A DNA stretch of 64,000 bases from Solibacillus sp. FSL K6-1523 (GTDB lineage Bacteria > Bacillota > Bacilli > Bacillales_A > Planococcaceae): positions 236,001 to 300,000 of the forward strand of contig NZ_JBBOSU010000001.1 of assembly GCF_038005225.1 (NCBI RefSeq). Reading direction: 5' to 3'. A program made the translations under genes and the position numbers. Below the pieces are notes generated by a model, which worked only from the letters and a program-made list of their open reading frames with translations, was not told the origin of the DNA and ran no database searches. Numbering within the stretch: the first letter of the stretch is position 1; the number at the start of each line of letters is the position of its first letter. Of the stretch, positions 27,493-35,625 are shown in pieces.

Positions 27493-27506
27493 GGGCGGTA
27501 AAAGTT

Positions 27507-28277
27507 ATGGAAGTAATTAAAATTGAAAGTTTAAATAAATATTATGGTGAAAAAAAGGCTTTATCTGATATTTGTTTAACTGTTAATAAAGGGGAAGTTG
27601 TTACATTAATTGGACCAAGTGGATCTGGAAAAAGTACCCTTTTGAGATGTATTAATTTACTTGAAGTTCCGTCAGATGGGAAAATCTTAATTAATAATAA
27701 ACAAGTAAGCTTTAAATTAAATAGAGCAAATCATCTAACATATGGATCAAAAAGAAAAGTTAGTAAGGTAAGAGAACATGTTGGAATGGTTTTCCAACAC
27801 TTCAACCTATGGAAACATCGTTCAGTATTGGAGAACATAACTGAAGGGCCTATTCAAGTTAAAAAGTGGGACAAATCAAAGGCGATTGCTAAAGCCGAAG
27901 AACTATTAAATAAAGTGGGATTAATCGATAAAATCAATGCACATCCAAGTAATTTATCCGGGGGACAACAACAACGGATTGCTATCGCTAGGGCGTTGGC
28001 GATGGAGCCGCAAGTAATGTTATTTGATGAAGCAACCTCTGCTTTAGATCCTGAAATGGTTAATGAAGTTCTACAAATTATGAACGACTTAGCACAATCA
28101 GGTATGACTATGATTATTGTAACGCATGAAATGGACTTTGCTCGAAAAGTTTCAGACCGAGTAATTTTTATGGAAAATGGATCGATTGTTGAGCAGGGAA
28201 CACCAGATTATATATTTGGTCAGGCTTCGAATCCTCGTGTTACTAAGTTTTTAAATAGTATGACCGTTCATGTATAA
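27507..28277 (+). CDS. Polar amino-acid-type ABC ATPase (GlnQ/HisP-like)
   Basis: 256 residues. Walker [10 protein letters not shown] (about 36-44), Q-loop [11 protein letters not shown], signature LSGGQQQR, Walker [16 protein letters not shown] and switch IIVTHEMDF are all present. An insertion between Walker A and the Q-loop ([17 protein letters not shown]) is longer than usual for GlnQ but resembles HisP-like proteins. It completes the importer. Confidence 0.92.
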   Translation: MEVIKIESLNKYYGEKKALSDICLTVNKGEVVTLIGPSGSGKSTLLRCINLLEVPSDGKILINNKQVSFKLNRANHLTYGSKRKVSKVREHVGMVFQHFNLWKHRSVLENITEGPIQVKKWDKSKAIAKAEELLNKVGLIDKINAHPSNLSGGQQQRIAIARALAMEPQVMLFDEATSALDPEMVNEVLQIMNDLAQSGMTMIIVTHEMDFARKVSDRVIFMENGSIVEQGTPDYIFGQASNPRVTKFLNSMTVHV

Positions 28278-28336
28278 ATACAGAAATGTTAATATAAATT
28301 TTTAATCTACCTTAACTACTTAATAGGAGAAGATTT

Positions 28337-29494
28337 ATGGATATCTATTCAAAGTTAATAGAAACTAGCGGTAGTAGTCCCATTCACTATCGTATAGCAC
28401 AATCTATTCATCAATTGGCGCAAATTGGATTAACTGATGAAGGTGGAAGTAATCGCATTGCCGGTTCAAAGTCTGAAGTACATTCTAGACAATGGCTAAA
28501 AAGTAGAATGGAAGAAATAGGAATGGAAGTAAGTGAGTATAACCAATCTATATATGGTTATTATCCAGGAGAAAATGACAACCTACCAGCAATTATGCTA
28601 GGTTCGCATCTTGATACTGTTTTGAATGGTGGTCATTTTGATGGAACAATTGGTGTGTTATTACCGTTAATTTTCGTTGAACAATTAGCAATACAAAACA
28701 AGAAAATAAAACACCCTATAATTATATGTGCATTTTATGATGAAGAGGGCGTAGTAACAGGTATTGGTTTAGAGGGTAGTAGAGATTTCAAAAAGGACTA
28801 TAGTAATAAATGGAAGCCCTTTCAAAAATCCATAGATGCCTTTATAGAAATTCATATTGAGCAAGGGCCTGTACTAGAATTAGCAAAAAAACCATTTGGA
28901 TTGGTATCTGCCATTGCAGGCTCAATCGCTCTAGAAATTATATTTGAAGGCATAAGTGGACATGCAGGTACTGTCCCTATGTCGGTACGTCAAGATCCTT
29001 TAATCTGTTTTTGTGAATGGGCAAGTAAAATACAACAATTAGTTCTTCCTTTTGGCAAAGAGACAAAGGTAACAATCGGTCGAATTGAAATGTTTCCTAA
29101 TGTAACGAATGTCATCCCTAAAAAACTAAAAGCCCAACTGGATATTCGTCATATTAAGCTAAACGAACTTACAGAAGTAGTTTCAACCTTAGTTACTGAA
29201 GCTAGAAACATTGCGGCAAAACAATCTATTAAAATTGTAGTTAAAGATAAACTTGTTCAAACTCCACAGTATTTAGATCAAGGAATTTTACGTAAAGTCA
29301 ACCCTGCAGACACATTACCAATTCTAGTTAGTGGAGCATTGCACGATAGTGCTGTAATAAATGAAGTAGTTCCAACATTAATGATATTTGTGCGGAGTCG
29401 TGGTGGAATTAGTCATACACCTGAGGAATGGACTGACCTTGATGATTTAGTAGACTCATATGAATTCATGAAAAAACTTTTAAAGGATTGGTGA
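28337..29494 (+). CDS. M20-family carbamoylase / allantoate amidohydrolase, second paralogue
   Basis: 385 residues, same family as the protein at 24789 but diverged. Metal-binding motifs are GSHLDTVLNGGHFDGTIG and ICAFYDEEG, the dimerisation motif GISGHAGTVPMSVRQD, and the C-terminal LVSGALHDSA keeps the His. The segment FYDEEGVVTGIGLEGSR replaces the usual RxEEGxRFGxxxxGSR, a point where substrate choice could differ. It follows the ABC genes by 59 bases. Two paralogues may act on different carbamoyl or ureido intermediates. Confidence 0.85.
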   Translation: MDIYSKLIETSGSSPIHYRIAQSIHQLAQIGLTDEGGSNRIAGSKSEVHSRQWLKSRMEEIGMEVSEYNQSIYGYYPGENDNLPAIMLGSHLDTVLNGGHFDGTIGVLLPLIFVEQLAIQNKKIKHPIIICAFYDEEGVVTGIGLEGSRDFKKDYSNKWKPFQKSIDAFIEIHIEQGPVLELAKKPFGLVSAIAGSIALEIIFEGISGHAGTVPMSVRQDPLICFCEWASKIQQLVLPFGKETKVTIGRIEMFPNVTNVIPKKLKAQLDIRHIKLNELTEVVSTLVTEARNIAAKQSIKIVVKDKLVQTPQYLDQGILRKVNPADTLPILVSGALHDSAVINEVVPTLMIFVRSRGGISHTPEEWTDLDDLVDSYEFMKKLLKDW

Positions 29495-29496
29495 AA

Positions 29497-30132
29497 ATGA
29501 AGGTTGGGTTTATAACTTTAGGTACTACCCCTAGAAGAGATCTAGAGCAGACCATTATGAAAAATGGTTATGAAAAATTTGAAATTGTCGGTGCCTTAGA
29601 TAATCTAGAAAAACAAAAAGTTGAAGATATTAGTATTACTAAAGGCGATGCACCTTTGTTTGTTCGTACTAATTTTGGATCGTATGAAATTGAAAGAGAT
29701 ATATTAATTCCCTATATTGAAAAAGCTGCAAATGAACTATACCTAAAAGGTTATAACGTTGCGATTTTACTTTGTTCCGCAGCATTTCCTGTTTTTTCAG
29801 CAAACATACCTATAGTGTTACCAACAGAAATAATTGAAAAAGAAGTGAAAATTACTAAACAATCACCCGTGCTTGTTTGTGTTCCTATCAAAAATCAAAT
29901 CCCTTTTGCTCAACGGAAATGGGATTTAACAGGATTAAAAGCAATAGTTCTTTCATTTAATCCTTTAGAAACAACAGCACAAGAAATTCAAAGCTATATT
30001 GAGAGTTATAATGCAAAACAAGTTATTTTAGATTGTATTAGCTATGATTCTGAATTACATTTAGAATTACAGCAATTATCAAATATCTCCATATGGAATC
30101 CACTTAAACAAGCATTATTAGAATTTAAATAA
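29497..30132 (+). CDS. AroM-family protein
   Basis: About 211 residues, starting MKVGFITLGTTPRRDLEQTI, with GALDN and the Cys-containing VAILLCSAAFPVF. AroM proteins have no settled function. The Cys-containing strand and the two-lobe layout recall Asp/Glu/hydantoin racemases, which would suit a ureide operon that must handle both enantiomers; this is inference. The start could be TTG 29488, GTG 29491 or ATG 29497; I chose ATG because AAAGGA lies at a normal distance. It is last in the operon and converges on hisS. Confidence 0.72.
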   Translation: MKVGFITLGTTPRRDLEQTIMKNGYEKFEIVGALDNLEKQKVEDISITKGDAPLFVRTNFGSYEIERDILIPYIEKAANELYLKGYNVAILLCSAAFPVFSANIPIVLPTEIIEKEVKITKQSPVLVCVPIKNQIPFAQRKWDLTGLKAIVLSFNPLETTAQEIQSYIESYNAKQVILDCISYDSELHLELQQLSNISIWNPLKQALLEFK

Positions 30133-30222
30133 TGAGTTGGATAGTTCCGTGAAAATAGCAAAGGGCACTATCGTAGCGCCGTTTGCTATAATCGCTTATC
30201 AAATAAAACAACTAGCATCCTA

Positions 30223-31503
30223 TCATTGTTCAAATGAAAAATTAAAAACCTGTTCTTCTCCGCTATCCATATCTTTAATTTTATAGTAGTTAGCTGATAA
30301 TTCATTTTCCCCAAGTACAATCGTCTTTTGGATATTTTCGCGGTTGGCTCGTTCCATTGCTTTTCGCACCTTTTTACCACTTAGCTCAACCTCAACTGTA
30401 TAGCCATCATTGCGCAACTTTGCCGCTAAAATAAGCGCCTGTTTTTTCATATCAACTGGAATAATATAAATATCGATATCCGATGAGTTTTTCGCGATTT
30501 CCCCTGTTAGCTCCAAAGCTGTATAAATAACATCTAGCCCAAATGAGATTCCCACTGTTGCGTAAGATTGATTAGTGCCAAGTAGACCACCTATTGCATT
30601 ATCATAGCGCCCACCACTACCGATGCTTGATTTTATGCTTCCGTCGGCTAAAAAGATTTCATAAATAGTTCCTGTATAAATTTCAAGCCCTCTTGCTAAA
30701 AATGGATTGAAAATGCATTGTTGTTCAATACTTAGAGCTGCTAAATAGGAAGCGAGCTCTGTTAATTCCTGCACGCCTTGTTGTACAAATTCATTAGTAG
30801 AAGTATAAGGTTCAAAGTACTCGAGTGTTGGCTGTGCATCTAAAAATTGTTCAATATCCTGCAAAGTCTTTTTAGAAAGCTCAAGCTCCGCCAATTCCTT
30901 CACTAACATTGTCCGATCAATTTTCTCCATTTTATCTAAGATTAAAATAACGCGATTCATTTTTTCAGAGGGCACGTTAAATAACGTCAACATCCCGTAC
31001 AACAATTTGCGGTTATTGTATTTAAGCGTAATTGTTACATTCAATTTCTTAAACGCATCAACTGCCATCATCATGAGTTCAGCTTCTGCTGCTTGTGATT
31101 CGACACCAACAATATCGACATCACATTGCGTAAATTCACGGAAACGTCCTGCCTTTATCGGACCGTCGCGAAAAACTTTACCGATTTCATACCGTTTAAA
31201 TGGCAGTGAAATAGTCGGATTCATTGCGATGACTTTGGCAAAAGGTATAGTTAAATCATAACGTAATGCTAAATCTCTATCTCCGCGGTCAGTCAGTGTA
31301 TACATTTCCTGCAAAATCTCTGCCCCACCGGCATATTTGGAAGCCATTAGCTCGGTATAGTTTATAATTGGCGTTTCTAAAGGTTTGCAACCATACGAAA
31401 TGAAAGTATCTTCTAGCGTCTTGCGAATTTTACGACGAACAACTTCCTGCTCTGGCAAATAATCTTGCGTTCCACGTACATTTTGATAATCCATCTTTTT
31501 CAT
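30223..31503 (-). CDS. hisS: Histidyl-tRNA synthetase, stand-alone copy
   Basis: A 426-residue class II synthetase. Motif 1 lies near the N terminus, motif 2 reads VFRDGPIKAGRFREFTQCDVDIVG, the His-binding motif is LARGLEIYTGTIYEIF (family RGLDYYTGxxFE), and motif 3 is GSGGRYDNAIGGL with AYATVGISFGLDV-like sequence. The anticodon domain is at the C terminus. Start ATG 31503 follows TAAGGAGGTTATCATA. In Bacilli hisS normally sits directly before aspS under a T-box; here there is no aspS and no T-box, and a His-rich leader ORF with a terminator lies upstream. It is probably a second, His-responsive synthetase; the main copy would be elsewhere in the genome. Confidence 0.92.
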   Translation of the reverse strand: MKKMDYQNVRGTQDYLPEQEVVRRKIRKTLEDTFISYGCKPLETPIINYTELMASKYAGGAEILQEMYTLTDRGDRDLALRYDLTIPFAKVIAMNPTISLPFKRYEIGKVFRDGPIKAGRFREFTQCDVDIVGVESQAAEAELMMMAVDAFKKLNVTITLKYNNRKLLYGMLTLFNVPSEKMNRVILILDKMEKIDRTMLVKELAELELSKKTLQDIEQFLDAQPTLEYFEPYTSTNEFVQQGVQELTELASYLAALSIEQQCIFNPFLARGLEIYTGTIYEIFLADGSIKSSIGSGGRYDNAIGGLLGTNQSYATVGISFGLDVIYTALELTGEIAKNSSDIDIYIIPVDMKKQALILAAKLRNDGYTVEVELSGKKVRKAMERANRENIQKTIVLGENELSANYYKIKDMDSGEEQVFNFSFEQ

Positions 31504-31531
31504 TATGATAACCTCCTTATTTTTGGAAAAC

Positions 31532-31584
31532 AAAAAAATCGTATAGTCATAAAGCTCCTAGATCGGCTTTATTTATACGATTTC
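31532..31584 (-). terminator. Attenuator terminator between the His leader ORF and hisS
   Basis: On the minus strand AAATCGTATA (31574-31583) and AAAGC pair with GCTTT and TATACGATTT (31536-31545), followed by TTTTG, just ahead of the hisS ribosome site. The position inside a leader, after a His-codon ORF, points to a regulated terminator rather than a gene end. An upstream 9-mer AATAGTCTT (31633-31641) pairs with AAGACTATT (31591-31599), and its ATAGTC can also pair with GACTAT (31543-31548) inside the terminator arm. Confidence 0.75.
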
Positions 31585-31639
31585 ATGAAAAATAGTCTTC
31601 CTATTCAATATTAAAAAAATAATAAAGATAGCAAGACTA

Positions 31640-31690
31640 TTACATATGATGATGTGTTGTAGTAAAGGTTTTTCTTGCTCGTTTTAGCAT
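31640..31690 (-). CDS. Histidine leader peptide of hisS
   Basis: A 16-residue ORF, MLKRARKTFTTTHHHM, followed by TAA and TAG. ATG 31690 is preceded by AAGGGAGGTCATACT, a strong ribosome site. Three consecutive CAT His codons (31646-31654) near its end and a terminator between it and hisS are the classic layout of ribosome-mediated attenuation: starvation for charged His-tRNA would stall the ribosome and change RNA folding. The logic of the alternative pairings is not fully resolved by eye. Confidence 0.8.
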   Translation of the reverse strand: MLKRARKTFTTTHHHM

Positions 31691-31717
31691 AGTATGACCT
31701 CCCTTAAAGTTAAGGGT

Positions 31718-31746
31718 ACTATACAGCAATATCCTTAAAATGTAAA
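31718..31746 (-). promoter_or_regulatory. hisS: Promoter of the His leader / hisS
   Basis: On the minus strand TTTACA (31741-31746), 17 bases, then TATAGT (31718-31723): a near-consensus sigma-A promoter placed just before the leader ORF. A small stem CCCTTA/TAAGGG (31701-31716) right after it overlaps the leader ribosome site. Confidence 0.7.
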
Positions 31747-31792
31747 GGGTTTAAATGCTATTGGGCGTACAGAAACGAAAAGTGTCATTTAT

Positions 31793-32059
31793 TTACCAAA
31801 AAGTATTCTTAATTTTAAAGACATTAGAGAACAATTTAGCGTTCCTTCCCATTCGGCTGTGAGAGTTCATTTCTGGTAACAAACATTTTTGGAATAATTC
31901 ATCGCACTGCTTTGTTCTGCCGTATTTTGAATAGCATTCGTCATGTAATTTACAACAGGCATCGACTGCGTTCGTTGGTTTACCTGGACCAGAACAGCCT
32001 GGTCCACAGTATCTATAACCAGGATAACAAAAACCAGCTTTTTTACTTTTGCCCACCAT
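31793..32059 (-). CDS. Phospholipase-A2-like mini-protein
   Basis: 88 residues. YCGPGCSGPGKP is the Ca-binding-loop pattern of secreted and viral PLA2, and DACCKLHDECY holds the catalytic His-Asp pair. This is the short form seen in some bacteria and in parvovirus VP1. There is no classical signal peptide; the N terminus (MVGKSKKAG) is basic, so export, if any, would be non-classical. Further Cys (CDELFQKC) could form disulfides. ATG follows AAAGGGGGAAAA. If active it would cleave membrane phospholipids at sn-2; activity is not provable from sequence. It is monocistronic between the hisS leader and a 21-bp repeat array. Confidence 0.78.
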   Translation of the reverse strand: MVGKSKKAGFCYPGYRYCGPGCSGPGKPTNAVDACCKLHDECYSKYGRTKQCDELFQKCLLPEMNSHSRMGRNAKLFSNVFKIKNTFW

Positions 32060-32226
32060 TTTTCCCCCTTTCTAAAATGTATTTATACTCTAAAATATGT
32101 AACTTTTACTTTAGGTAATGGGGTTAAAAACTAGAGAAGTGTGAAAGAGGCAAGCAAATTTTATGGATGCTTTGATTGAACTTAAAATATCTTAAGGAGA
32201 GAAAATCATCTAGTAAAACGTGATTT

Positions 32227-32345
32227 GGCTAGTAACTGCACAAATTCGGCTATTTTTCGTTGTTTCTTGGCGAGTAACGCTTTAAAAGTGGCTAATTTAA
32301 ACGGTTTAATGGCTAGTTTACTGAAAAACTTGGCTAGTTACGGAG
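32227..32345. repeat. 21-bp-period intergenic array A (GGCTAGT heads)
   Basis: GGC-headed units begin at 32227, 32248, 32269, 32290, 32311 and 32332, exactly 21 bases apart. Heads read GGCTAGTAAC, GGCTATTTTT, GGCGAGTAAC, GGCTAATTTA, GGCTAGTTTA, GGCTAGTTAC; the remaining ~12 bases vary. One forward frame gives degenerate heptads (LASN/LANL/LASY), but it has no ribosome site. A lone further unit lies at 33866. The rest of the 32060-32420 gap shows no gene. Confidence 0.85.
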
Positions 32346-32420
32346 GGGGGATGGGGAATCTATCGAAAAACAGGTATTCATTGGAATTTGTCGAATTAGT
32401 TTATGGAGGTGAGGAAGAAA

Positions 32421-33119
32421 GTGGATATTGTAGCAATCATATTGATAACATGTGCCTGGTTAATCATCGGCTTTTTGGCTTTTAAAATTTACCGCAAGCA
32501 ACTGGAGAAACCTGTTTTGTGGAAGGTAATTATAGCAATTTTAGTGGGACTGTTTTCATTTTCATTTACGTTTACTGTGCTTGGTCATGCGATGAAAATT
32601 GCTATATTGCCATTAGGATTATGGCTGCTCTATTGGCTATTAGGGCGGCGAAATAGCTGGGAGAAATATCGGAAGTATGCCTGGCTTGGATTTTTTGCAA
32701 ATTATCTTTTCTTTATATTTACAGTGGGTGGAATATTTATTCATCAAGCCATTTATCCAAAAGAAAATATTCATACATATATAAGCGATTTATCCGAAGC
32801 GAAAATTATTCCTACGCACCCATCAGCTAAGGGGAATATACAGTTTGAACGGGATGCAAGCCAAAAGTTAGAGAATTTTAAGGAGCATCATTTTTTTAGT
32901 GATGAATGGTATAGGGAAGCATACGGCGGGCAGGATGAAGTACGTATTGAGCGTTTTCCTTATTTAGTAACAGACGCTCATGCGAAGTGGGGCAGTGGTT
33001 ATACACCGCTTATTTACATTGAACAAGATGGTAAAGGGGTATTAATAACGACGGGACATAATCAAATATATTTCAAATCCGAGCAATCAATCATTGGCGA
33101 GGTGAGCGCAAATGAATAA
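32421..33119 (+). CDS. Membrane protein of unknown function
   Basis: About 232 residues. Four or five hydrophobic segments fill the first 105 residues (DIVAIILITCAWLIIGFLAF, VIIAILVGLFSFSFTFTVLG, IAILPLGLWLLYWLLG, WLGFFANYLFFIFTVGGIF), followed by a ~125-residue extracytoplasmic or cytoplasmic tail. GTG 32421 is the preferred start because GGAGGTG (32405-32411) lies 9 bases upstream; the ATG at 32403 contains that site. It overlaps the next gene by 8 bases, so the two are a pair. I do not recognise the family. Confidence 0.7.
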   Translation: MDIVAIILITCAWLIIGFLAFKIYRKQLEKPVLWKVIIAILVGLFSFSFTFTVLGHAMKIAILPLGLWLLYWLLGRRNSWEKYRKYAWLGFFANYLFFIFTVGGIFIHQAIYPKENIHTYISDLSEAKIIPTHPSAKGNIQFERDASQKLENFKEHHFFSDEWYREAYGGQDEVRIERFPYLVTDAHAKWGSGYTPLIYIEQDGKGVLITTGHNQIYFKSEQSIIGEVSANE

Positions 33120-33831
33120 AAAATGGCTTATTGTAATTGGTTTAGTAGTAGTTGCGATGAGTGTCATCTATTATTTATATTTCACAAAGCCAGTATCATT
33201 TTTAAATGAGCAGCAAATAATGGATGAGATAAATGCGTTGAATGATCGCATCAAGGTAGAGAAAATTGAAGCGATTATTAAATTAGATGACGAGCATTAT
33301 TTCGTACCGTTTATAAGAAAAAATGGTCAATTAGGAATGAGCTATTATCGATGGGCAAAAGCGAAGTGGCGTGTAGTATATTTTGGCTATAATGGCCTTG
33401 CAAAAATGTGGCAACTTGATAAAAATGCCCCAGAGACAAAATATGTCGTGTGGCATTATCCAAAAGATGAAGTTGACTATATGAAATTATATTTAATGAA
33501 GGATCGCTATTATAGTGTTACAGGAGAGGATAGCTACTATGAGCCGAAAACGCAATTAGTAGAGAAAATAGGCGTCGGCGAAAATTACGGTGTGTTTAAA
33601 ATTTCGGAAGACTTTTCATCGGTCATACAGGCACTTGAAGTCCCGAGAAACAATCCAACCAGCTTTTTTGATATGTTTAATTCATATGAATCGTATTATT
33701 TAGGGTTAAATTTCTTTAAGGATGGTGAAGAGTCCCACCTTAGAGGTTCAGGAAGTAATAGCTATTGGACGGACTACGCTGAGGTGAAAATTGATGATCT
33801 TTGGTATGTAGGTGAGTCGCAATTAGAGTAG
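33112..33831 (+). CDS. Hypothetical protein with N-terminal membrane anchor
   Basis: 239 residues: an N-terminal hydrophobic segment (KWLIVIGLVVVAMSVIYYLYF, about 3-23; signal anchor) and a soluble domain rich in aromatic residues (SYYRWAKAKWRVVYFGYNG). It is the second gene of an overlapping pair with the membrane protein upstream and starts inside it after GGCGAGGTGAGCGCA. No family recognised. The domain faces outside if the anchor is a normal signal anchor. Confidence 0.7.
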   Translation: MNKKWLIVIGLVVVAMSVIYYLYFTKPVSFLNEQQIMDEINALNDRIKVEKIEAIIKLDDEHYFVPFIRKNGQLGMSYYRWAKAKWRVVYFGYNGLAKMWQLDKNAPETKYVVWHYPKDEVDYMKLYLMKDRYYSVTGEDSYYEPKTQLVEKIGVGENYGVFKISEDFSSVIQALEVPRNNPTSFFDMFNSYESYYLGLNFFKDGEESHLRGSGSNSYWTDYAEVKIDDLWYVGESQLE

Positions 33832-33923
33832 GGTGTTAATAGGGGGAGAGGAAGTTGGAAGGTTTGGCTAGTAACCCAAAGATCTTGCGAAAAAATAAAA
33901 GCTATTTATAAACGAAGCCGTAC

Positions 33924-33955
33924 TAAAATGGAAATCTAGTACGGCGTTCACGTTA
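33924..33955. terminator. Inverted repeat between convergent genes
   Basis: GCCGTACTA and TAGTACGGC pair around AAATGGAAATC. There is little T run on either side, so terminator activity is plausible but not certain. It separates the 33112 gene from the convergent LysE gene. Confidence 0.5.
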
Positions 33956-34591
33956 TACTTGGCGTTCGAACGCAAGCTTAACCCCCAATGAAATTAATAC
34001 AATGCCCGTAATTTTATTAAATACGGACTGTACAGATGGGCGTAAAAACCACGCGCGAATAATGTTTAGTATGTAAACGACTAACACAAGCCAAATGATC
34101 GAAATCGCGATTAATATGGCCGCAAGCGTGAGCAACTGTGGGGTAACGGCGGCATCTGTATTAATAAATTGCGGCATTAATGTCACATACATCAATAATG
34201 TTTTCGGATTTAGTAAATCAGTCACAATCCCTTGTGTAAAACAATGGCGATATGTTTTTTCAGGAATTTGTACATGTTGGCCGTCTTTTAATAACTCACC
34301 CATTGAGGATTTTTTCGCCAACAACGCTTGAATACCTAACCAAATTAAATAGAGTGCCCCCAAATATTTAATAATTGTAAATAAAACAATGGAACTTGCC
34401 ACAACCGTTGCAAGACCAAGTACTGCGAGAAAAGTCCATATGAATAGCGCTAAAATGATGCCTATCGATGTAAAGTGACCTGCATTTTTTCCGAAGTTTA
34501 ATGTATTTTTTGAAACGAGCAAAAAGTCTACGCCTGGAATGACAACGATTAATGTAGCAATCATTACAAACATCCAAAGATTTTCAATCAT
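33953..34591 (-). CDS. LysE/RhtB-family amino-acid exporter
   Basis: 212 residues with about six membrane helices. The LysE pattern appears at the N terminus (MIATLIVVIPGVDFLLVSKNTLNFG), and TQGIVTDLLNPKTLLMYVTLMPQF is the conserved central loop. ATG 34591 follows AACAGAGGTGAAACA. The exported compound is unknown; homologues export Lys, Arg, homoserine/threonine or leucine. Confidence 0.88.
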   Translation of the reverse strand: MIENLWMFVMIATLIVVIPGVDFLLVSKNTLNFGKNAGHFTSIGIILALFIWTFLAVLGLATVVASSIVLFTIIKYLGALYLIWLGIQALLAKKSSMGELLKDGQHVQIPEKTYRHCFTQGIVTDLLNPKTLLMYVTLMPQFINTDAAVTPQLLTLAAILIAISIIWLVLVVYILNIIRAWFLRPSVQSVFNKITGIVLISLGVKLAFERQV

Positions 34592-34741
34592 TGTTTCACC
34601 TCTGTTTTTCAGTATGAATTGTACTATAGCATACTGAAAGGGGTTGTAAACGAGTTTTTCATAAATAACTTAAATATTCAGATTAGGTAGAACTAGAAAT
34701 TACCCTAGCTGATGCAATAATTTAGAAAGGAGTGCGGATGG

Positions 34742-35554
34742 ATGAAAAAAGTTTATATCCTCTTCTTACTATTGTTCATAGCGGGGTGTAGTGGACAAAT
34801 AACTTCACAAGAAGGAAATTTTAACGTACATGCATTTAAAGTAGGCAAGGCAGATAGTTTATTAGTTTCTCATCAAGGGCAACATATTTTGATTGATGCG
34901 GGGGAAGAAGATGACGGTGAGAAAATTGTTGCCTACTTACAATCGAAAAACATTCAAAAGCTTGATGCGCTCATAATTACACATTTTGATAAGGATCATG
35001 TAGGGGGCGCGGATTCTATTGTAAGGGCGCTACAAATTGAACATATTTATGTTCCAAACTATGAGAGTAACAGTAAACAAACGCGTAAATTTTTAGAAGC
35101 GATAGATGAAAAGCAGTTAACAGTTGAAACGATAACAGATGTGCAGGACCTTTCAGTAGGAAAGGCAATGGGTAAAATTTATCCACCGAAGCAAACGAAT
35201 TTGAAAGGGGATAATGATCAGTCTTTAGTCGTGAGTTTAAGTTATGGAGAAACGAGCTTTTTATTTACTGGCGATATTGAAGCGCCTCGGATTGCAGAGC
35301 TATTAACAGATTCGAGCATTTCAATGCCGCATACTTTCTTGAAAGTTCCTCATCACGGGCGTTTTAATAGGCAAACAACAGCCCTCGTGGAAGCGGTACG
35401 ACCTACGTACGCATTAATTACGAGCTCCGATAAAAACCCCGAACATTCAGAAACCGTCGCAGCATTAGAAGCGGTCGGTGCACAAATTTGGACGACACGA
35501 AAAGGGGACGTTGAATTTATTTCGGATGGGGAGAAAATAGAAGTGACGGAGTAA
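34742..35554 (+). CDS. ComEC/Rec2-like metallo-beta-lactamase-fold lipoprotein
   Basis: 270 residues. The signal peptide ends in a lipobox (FIAGCS, Cys about residue 16). The MBL domain has ITHFDKDHVGGAD (HxxxDH variant), SLVVSLSYGETSFLFTGDIE and VPHHGRFNRQT, the arrangement of the C-terminal hydrolase domain of ComEC. It is a free-standing secreted form without the ComEC channel, so it may degrade extracellular nucleic acid or another phosphodiester (inference). ATG follows GAAAGGAGTGCGGATGG. Confidence 0.85.
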   Translation: MKKVYILFLLLFIAGCSGQITSQEGNFNVHAFKVGKADSLLVSHQGQHILIDAGEEDDGEKIVAYLQSKNIQKLDALIITHFDKDHVGGADSIVRALQIEHIYVPNYESNSKQTRKFLEAIDEKQLTVETITDVQDLSVGKAMGKIYPPKQTNLKGDNDQSLVVSLSYGETSFLFTGDIEAPRIAELLTDSSISMPHTFLKVPHHGRFNRQTTALVEAVRPTYALITSSDKNPEHSETVAALEAVGAQIWTTRKGDVEFISDGEKIEVTE

Positions 35555-35569
35555 AGTTGGTAATACTCA

Positions 35570-35611
35570 ATAGGATAAAGCCGCTAATTTTTACGTTAGC
35601 GGCTTTATAGA
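35570..35611. terminator. Bidirectional terminator
   Basis: ATAAAGCCGCTAA and TTAGCGGCTTTAT form a perfect 13-bp stem around TTTTTACG, between the convergent MBL-lipoprotein and dehydratase genes. Confidence 0.8.
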
Positions 35612-35625
35612 GTGGAATAATTTAA

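Noticed and set aside
31504..31750. T-box riboswitch upstream of hisS
   Set aside because: No specifier loop plus AGGGTGGNACCGCG-like T-box bulge was found; a His-codon ORF accounts for the leader better.
32227..32345. CRISPR array (also considered for 37190, 46349 and 48113)
   Set aside because: Conserved heads are only 6-10 bases and the period is 21, far below repeat-plus-spacer size; no cas genes are present.
32225..32485. Open frame across array A with heptads (LASN...)
   Set aside because: No ribosome site, composition fixed by the 21-bp repeat, and it runs into the start of the true membrane gene in another frame. Kept as a property of the array, not as a gene.
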